A DNA stretch of 64,000 bases from Purshia tridentata (Eukaryota > Streptophyta > Magnoliopsida > Rosales > Rosaceae): NCBI GenBank assembly GCA_003254885.1, contig QANT01008595.1, forward strand, positions 1 through 64,000. The letters are read 5' to 3'. Positions 57,769 through 64,000 of the stretch are shown one piece after another. Each line of letters opens with the position of its first letter. Positions within the stretch are counted from its first letter, which is position 1. Made by a program: the position numbers and the translations under genes. The notes beneath the pieces are model-generated. The model searched no databases, was not told the DNA's origin, and saw only the letters and a program-made list of their open reading frames with translations.

Positions 57769-58766
57769 CATAAGGAGTGGCAGAGTATCAAAGTGGAGGC
57801 TGCGGAATCGGAATGGTGAGTGTGAATTTATAAAATGCAAGGCCCTTTGATCACGGCCGCTGATTCTGACATGCTGACTGACCACTTTTCAAAAGATTCT
57901 ACCTTTTTCTAATTTTTCCTATTTCTATATTAATAGGGTTTTACTTTACCTGACAGCTAACAACTCCCGCATAGATTCTAATGGGAATCTTTATTTATTT
58001 AAGGGAAAATTTTACTGGACACAAATTTTCGGTTAGTTTAATTTCAGAACTTGTATTTTGTATTAATGTGATACAGGTCACTTCTTACAAATTCCGTTCA
58101 AATGAGGGACAAATTCGTATCAAAAGCTATTACTATTAGTGGATTTTAAATAAATTTACCACAAGGTAACACTTTTGAGTTTCCAATGAACTGGCACTGG
58201 CAGCAATTATCTCTCATCATATTTGAAGAATTTTACCTATTTTTGAAAGATATGGTGTTCCCAGATAGTCTTGGACTTGAACTAAAGCCTTTAAAGAGTG
58301 TTTTAAACGTGACTTATGGCTGAGAGAACTTTGGTGCAATTTCTAAACTTAATTAAACAATGTGACACTCCATCACTGTCAAAGTGTTGAACTAGGGAAC
58401 TGTTTGTGGCTTTGGTGTGTCTGTTGTAAAGTGCTTTACTTCTTTTGGAAGATTGATGTTTGAGGTAGGGGGAGACAGCCACAAAATTACCTTAAAATTG
58501 TTGATTGTTGTATGCCATGTTGTGAATGATTTTTCAGAACTTGCAAAAGTGCTTGCATAAAATTTATTTGTGTAAAAAGAATTGGTTAGTGGAGAAACAT
58601 GCCCTTATTCCATCATTTAAGAAGAGAGAGGGAGAGAGGGAGGAGAGAGGGAAAGGGAGGGGGTGGTGTTGCGGCAAGAGGAGAGAGAGAGAGAGAGGAG
58701 GGTGGGGAAGAGAGGGAGGTGGTTCGATAAGGGGGGAGGGAGAGAGGGAGGGAGACGGAGAGCAGA
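57769..58766. other. Upstream region of asparagine synthetase and purine-rich tract
   Basis: 57769 to about 58500 is promoter and spacer without recognised elements. 58621-58766 is a nearly pure G/A tract on the plus strand (GAGAGAGGGAGG-type), giving artefactual Arg/Glu/Gly frames. Confidence 0.45.
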
Positions 58767-58915
58767 TTCAATTGCTAGCCTGATACCCATTTTGGTACCA
58801 GAAATTTTATCAAAATCATTGAAACTTTCATCTTTTTTATTTCTCTCTCTATTTTCCCTTCAATGGTTTTGATTAAATGTCTGATACCAAAACAAGTATC
58901 AGGTTAGGTACTGAA
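58767..58915. repeat. Fold-back element with 57-bp inverted arms
   Basis: Left arm 58767-58823 and right arm 58859-58915 are inverted copies; by hand I count 46 of 57 positions identical, with cores CCTGATAC, TTTTGGTA and ATCAAAA. The 35-nt loop is T/C-rich. It may be a small MITE or could be transcribed into a long hairpin RNA. 58916-59395 holds the 3' flank of the NPH3-like gene and nothing else recognised. Confidence 0.75.
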
Positions 58916-59395
58916 TTCTCAAAGGGAGGCGTGTGTTTTTTTTTTTTGTCTAAGTTGATGAGGTGTGTAAGACTTGTGCTTAGGGTCTTTTCTCTTTGTG
59001 TATTTTGGGATGTGAAAAAAAAAAAAAAGGTCTATAAATAGCTATATTCTTATTAATAATAAGCTACCGTAAGAGTCCGTTTGAGATTGTGATGAGACAC
59101 TCAAAAACTATAGGCTTGTAGTTCTAGCAAAGGATGTAGTCAGCTAGATGTTCTATGGGAACCTGCAATATTGTAGAGACAAGTACTGGCTAATAATAGG
59201 GTAACTATGGACATTAATTTTAATTTTTTTTAGTAGCTATTGATACATTATGTATTGGTAAGGCAATTACAAAACATCAACTTTGCCATAAGTGTTTTTG
59301 AGGAAGCTAGTTGATACAGATAGTGCTTTCGAAAGCTTAAATCTCACATTGCCATTTATAGCATGGGGTGTCTTGGCCACTTTAGTTAATGTAAT

Positions 59396-62300
59396 TTAGG
59401 GCATGGATGACCTTCGTCTGGAGCCAGGTGGGTTGGGTCTTTGTTGGTCTTCTCCAGTTTCATTGCCCTCAAGTTTTGTATGGAATGAGTTCTTGATTTT
59501 CCTCCACCCCAAACTCAAACCTAATGACACATTCCTTTTCTTGTTGCTTATCTTGCCATACTCCCGTTGCAGCTCAGAGTAGTCACTTCGCAGCTCTGCC
59601 ATCTTTATCTTCACATTCTCAAGCTCTGCTTTAAGATTCTTAAGTTCTACATCTGTTGATGATGAGTGGTTTCCTTCTTGTTCAGAGTTATTGCCACTTG
59701 CTGATGTCTCCTTCTCTTGCATCACTGCTCTCATCTTTACTTGCTCTGAGAAAAGCACCTGCACATGATACATATATTCTTCTTCTGGTGAGAAATGTCA
59801 ATTTGGGTGGACCATATACTGGCCGGCACTATTTTCAAATGCTCAGTTAGAGAAAACTTGGTTTCATTCCCTAACCTAAACCATGTGAACAAAGGTTACA
59901 TAGAAGATAGAAAGGCTCTTTCAAAAGGTTAATTTAGAAGATAGAAAGTCTTCAAATTAAGGAGTATCCATGAATTTATAAGATCACTCTTCACATCTTT
60001 ACTACGTACTTGTAATTTTTTTCTGTTTGCAATTTGCAACAGTGGACTTAGACTATGCCTGGCAGTATTTTATTTTGTTGATACAATCTGATTGGTTTCT
60101 ACTTGAAATTTTAATATTTTATTTGGTTTGTGAAATTTTATATTGTTGATGCATATATACTCTTTTTGCAGCTCTAAGTATTTTATATTGGAAAAATTTC
60201 TGTATTCAACCATGATACATTGGATAAATATGATAGTGATGTTGGTTTGGATGGTGATGAGCAGTGGGATGAAAGAAGTGACATTTTCTCTTGGGATTTA
60301 CTGTATGACTAATTAAATATTATATGTTTTGTGATTAATGCTTGAATGGCAATTAATAAATTTTCTTACTATTTATATTTGTTTTTATTTTTTAATTATA
60401 ATAATTTGAATCCTCAATATCTCACGGTTTATGCCTCTCCTTGCGAGACATAAGATGCCTCGAGTTATACCTTTTCCTTTGAAAACATTCACTAGTTACA
60501 TGCATATAGTATGGATTCGACCTGCATAAAATATACAGATGTGCAATAACACATGGGACAATTTTTTCAATCTGTAGTCTTTAATTTTTTCCTCCTAGAT
60601 TTTCTTCTATTTTCTTTCTTTCCCAAAAGCCTCTAAATGGTTTCGTTGACGATGTTGGTTATAGTTTATCATTACCTTAGTATGTGGTCGGTGGAGGTTC
60701 TTGGGTTGCAGTTCTTTTTCCTGATATTACATGAAAAACTTTAAATATCTGTCAAACATTTTCAACTGTAGGTCTGTAATTATTAAAGACCTAGATGGCT
60801 TAAAAATATAACTAATCTCCTAGCATTTTAAACTAATTTTCAACACGGACAAGCTGATACAAACTTTTTTTAAACTCTTGTGTGATGCTGACATAATTGG
60901 AAATTTTACAAATGCTACCTGGACAATGGTTCTCATAGGAAGTCGATCATTTTGTGCAGCATGCATGCATGCGTCAAGGGATAGTTTCTCGCTGTTCATT
61001 ACTCTACATAGCCTTCTCCGGTCATGCTCAGTTAGTGAAGGATGAGTCTGCAAAAAAGGTTTAGAATTTAGCTTCAAAATTGCTTCAGGTAAAACCATAG
61101 AAACAGGTGAGGATCGAAGTAACCTTGAAATAGATATCAATTGCTCTATAAAGACCATCATCACATGCTCGAGCATTTTCTGGAAGTAGTTCAGCCAATA
61201 CTTGAAACTTGGTTAGGGAGAGATTTGGGTCTCCTGCAATCTCTGCTAGGTAGTTGTCTAAGAGCTTACTGACATTGACTTTGCCAGTCTTCTGTTGTTC
61301 TTGTTGCTGCTGCTCATGCATCAAGAATATTCCACAATCCTTTGCACAACATCAGTGTTGTACATCGTGCATTCTGCAGGTGAACTGTACTAGACATTGA
61401 AAAAATTAAAAAGAACATTAAGATTGATTATATAGTGACCTCTGCAGAGGATTCGATCTATTGTGATTATCTTGTCTGTCAAGTCAGACTAAATAGAGAA
61501 TGTACAATACTCACCTAACCAGTTTCCCTTGATCTGCAATATTGTAACTAGGAATCAAAAGATCATTCACAGTGGCATCTTCTAACATAATCCCCACTCT
61601 CTTTTCGAGCTCGGAAATCAAAGCTGGCGATACAGAGTACATCATGGCCATCTTTAGCATCCGCAACAAGAACTTACATGGAACAGCTTCATGTTGAGGA
61701 GGAAGTATGCTCAGTAGGCTTTCAATAATTGCTTTTTGCTCCTTGCTGTTTCCGTAACCCCCTTCCTCTTTCCTCAATATACTGAACTGCAGGTCATTTT
61801 TTCCGAGCCCATATCCTCTTAGTCCTTCAAACTCTTCATCCATGCCTGGCAACCATCTCTCTGCATAGTGCATGATACATTTACCTACAAACTCAGGTCT
61901 TGTACTCTTCGCCTTTATTGCAGTTATAATCCTCAGGAAATGATCTATTCGGAAGGTAGCCACTTCATTAAAGCACCAGTCTTCTTGACAGTCTGTATCC
62001 CCACTTATGTTTTCTCTAGAAGCCTTCCAAGCAATTGACTCACAGCACCTTCTGACAATTTGAAGATTGTCAGCCCATGGAGATAGGGTTTCACAAGATT
62101 TAAGTACAGTAATGGTGTCCTTCCATGAAGAAAGGAGTAAAAATGTGAGAAAGGCTTCTGTCTTGGAAATGAGGTTTCCATCTTCAAGTTCTTCAGTCAT
62201 TTCTAGAAATTCTGATGCGCATCTTAGTGGAGCTATATTGTTGGGGTTTAAGTCCATTGGGAGACCATAACAGAATTTTAAAATGATTTCAAAGGTTTCT

Positions 62301-63965
62301 GATCCACCTGGGAAGTTCTCAAGCTTAAGGTCATAACCAAAATTTGAGATTGAAGGCTGATATTCCAATCGACCTATGTAGCCACATTTTGATACCAAAG
62401 GATACTGTTCAAAGAAAGAGAAAGGAAACAGAAAATAATTGAGTACCCTGTAGATGTGTTTTTCCCCCCTGGTTACACATTCAATTCGTGTAACAAGTAC
62501 TATACAAAAATGAATTCATGAGACGAAGTTCATGGTGTTGCATTCAAGTGCTTGTGTCTGTTAATATGAATTCTGTATGTCCTCTTATATATATAACAAG
62601 AAACGAATAATCTGTTCATCGAATTTTAAAGAACTCCAAAATGTGGGAAGTGATGCAGTCACGGACATTGTTGAGTTCAATCATTGTGTGTGTTCTGCTT
62701 GTAGATAATTTTCCTTTTTAAATATGTAGAACAAATTATGTGTGTGCAAAAGAAACAGAGGAAGATATAAACACTGTGATGAAAAAAATTAGTTGATTCA
62801 ATTTAAGCATCGAGTATTGTGTTCAAGTAGCTTGAACTGTTTAAGGTGAACCTGAACAATTTTTTTTTTGTCTGAATGACCTTAATACCTGATGGATGCA
62901 TAAGTAATAGGAATTTATAACAGTAGAGAGTTATTTGGTCATCCCATGGTCATGCATAAAGGGGAAAAAGAAAATTCTAGTTGCTTCACTGGAAAATTTA
63001 TTTTTGGTGGTTAGTTTTTCTTTAATGTGGAAGAGAAAAATAAATGGTTCTTGTATTATGAAGCCACAAAAAGACAAAACAGAGGGGAAAAAGGGTGGAG
63101 TTGCTTCATTTCGCTGGAAATTTCATGATCTTGGTGGTTAATTTTTCTATAATGTAAAAGACAAAAATAAATGGTGCTGGTAATAGAACGATGGGAAACA
63201 AAATTTAACAGAGGAGAAAGTGGGAGTTTCAAAGTACTAAAGTACCTTGAGGGCGGTATCACGAGTCTCTTTGTTTTCTCAGAAACAGATTTAGAATTTG
63301 GCTGACTCTGGAAATCTTGCATGCGCTGTTTGTATATGTTATAATACATGGAACTTCCTTTCAGGAAAACATTGTTCTGAACGCAACCTAGCATCTCTAT
63401 TAGAATAACTATGACAATAATTTGAAGGGAAGGAAATTGTTATTGTTTATTATGTAAGAAGTTCATGTTTGGTTGTACTTTGCTCTACACTTTAATAAAG
63501 ACAGGTTTTATGAAAGCTTTTAGGTATCACATTACATTATACATTGTATCATGCTTTTTCTTGCCCTGTAGTTACCTTGTGAGCATTGAAGGTGACTTCT
63601 TGAACTTGAATTGTGAGGTCTGTTGGGACATGAGAAGTGATAAACCTGCATGAACCCACCAAAGGAAAGAGTGAGAGGAATAGGGAGGTGACAGTGTGTC
63701 ATCACTGAATGCTATGCAAAAGAAATTATAAGTGAGCCTAGACTGTCTCTAGAAACAGTACAGTATATATCTCTAAGGATAAAACTGGTTTTCTTCTTGC
63801 CAGTAGTAAATCGCAATTCTAGTAGTACCATGAGTGTTCTTTCTTTCCGAATCTATCATCTATAGCGACTTGTTTGGTGGGAACGACGATGCTTTGGTTG
63901 TGAAGTTGATCAGTGCCCTCATAATCTGTCCCAGGATTTTGTGGTGAAGTTAGAGACTTCTTCAT
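59396..63965 (-). CDS. NPH3-family BTB protein, DOT3-like, with a one-base frameshift
   Basis: Minus-strand exons 63829-63965, 63576-63645, 61515-62404, 61124-61384, 60919-61047 and 59396-59758 would give 616 residues if one missing base were present. The start MKKSLTSPQNPG and the segment HSWFITSHVPTDLTIQVQ open a BTB domain (residues about 45-150). An NPH3 domain follows (about 200-490; LLRMLKMAMMYSVSPALISE, LTEHDRRRLCRVM, QNDRLPMRTIVQVLFSEQVK), then a coiled coil (ELKNLKAELENVKIKMAELR) and the end RRRSSMP. Such proteins are CUL3 adaptors and membrane-linked regulators of phototropism, auxin transport or vein patterning. Next to ASN it fits Arabidopsis DOT3. In exon 4 the reading runs VVQRIVEYS-stop where VVQRIVEYF-LMHEQQQQ is expected, near 61327, truncating at 386 residues. 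Upstream control lies outside the window. Confidence 0.85.
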
Positions 63966-64000
63966 GGTGACACTCTTTTGGCTGCATAAGTTATGAGTGA

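Noticed and set aside
1-64000. CRISPR arrays, operons, phage or bacterial mobile systems
   Set aside because: Nothing of the kind is present; gene structure, introns and the tRNA are eukaryotic and plant nuclear.

Overview
This 64 kb window is nuclear DNA from a flowering plant, a eudicot and probably a woody rosid. The evidence is AT-rich intergenic DNA full of decayed transposons, short GT-AG introns, plant-only families (CYSTM, P-class PPR, DUF4057, NPH3/BTB), MUR3-like GT47 enzymes and a plant-type tRNA-Arg(ACG). The family or genus cannot be fixed from the sequence alone. One N at position 336 shows that this is a draft assembly.

Layout. (1) 0-14 kb: a small CYSTM stress peptide gene, a copia reverse-transcriptase relic, then a same-strand tandem array of intronless MUR3-like xyloglucan glycosyltransferase genes. 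The array has three full-length members and one headless remnant. A non-autonomous hAT element with a clean 8-bp target duplication lies just beyond it. (2) 14-20 kb: a gene desert with retroelement debris and a captured fragment of an omega-amidase/nitrilase gene that still shows its intron. (3) 20-28 kb: a segmental tandem duplication carrying two C2-domain genes with an unusual Cys/His-rich tail, then a P-class PPR gene. (4) 30-64 kb: a gene-rich stretch with DUF4057, annexin, tRNA-Arg, a TLDc (oxidation resistance) gene, asparagine synthetase and an NPH3/DOT3-like gene. It is interrupted at 38-43.6 kb by palindromic tandem repeats and a gag-only LTR retrotransposon.

How the genes relate. 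These are independent eukaryotic transcription units, not an operon. The order annexin - asparagine synthetase - NPH3/DOT3 matches, from memory, Arabidopsis At5g10220/30 (ANN6/7) - At5g10240 (ASN3) - At5g10250 (DOT3). DUF4057 and TLDc match the neighbours At4g39860/At4g39870. The right half therefore looks like an ancestral block that Arabidopsis has split between two segments.

The NPH3/DOT3-like gene has a one-base frameshift in its fourth coding exon. It is either a recent null allele or an assembly error. I did not find a wholly new multi-gene system. The most unusual items are the Cys/His-tailed C2 pair, the palindrome cluster at 40 kb, the omega-amidase gene fragment, the gag-only retroelement and the NPH3 frameshift.
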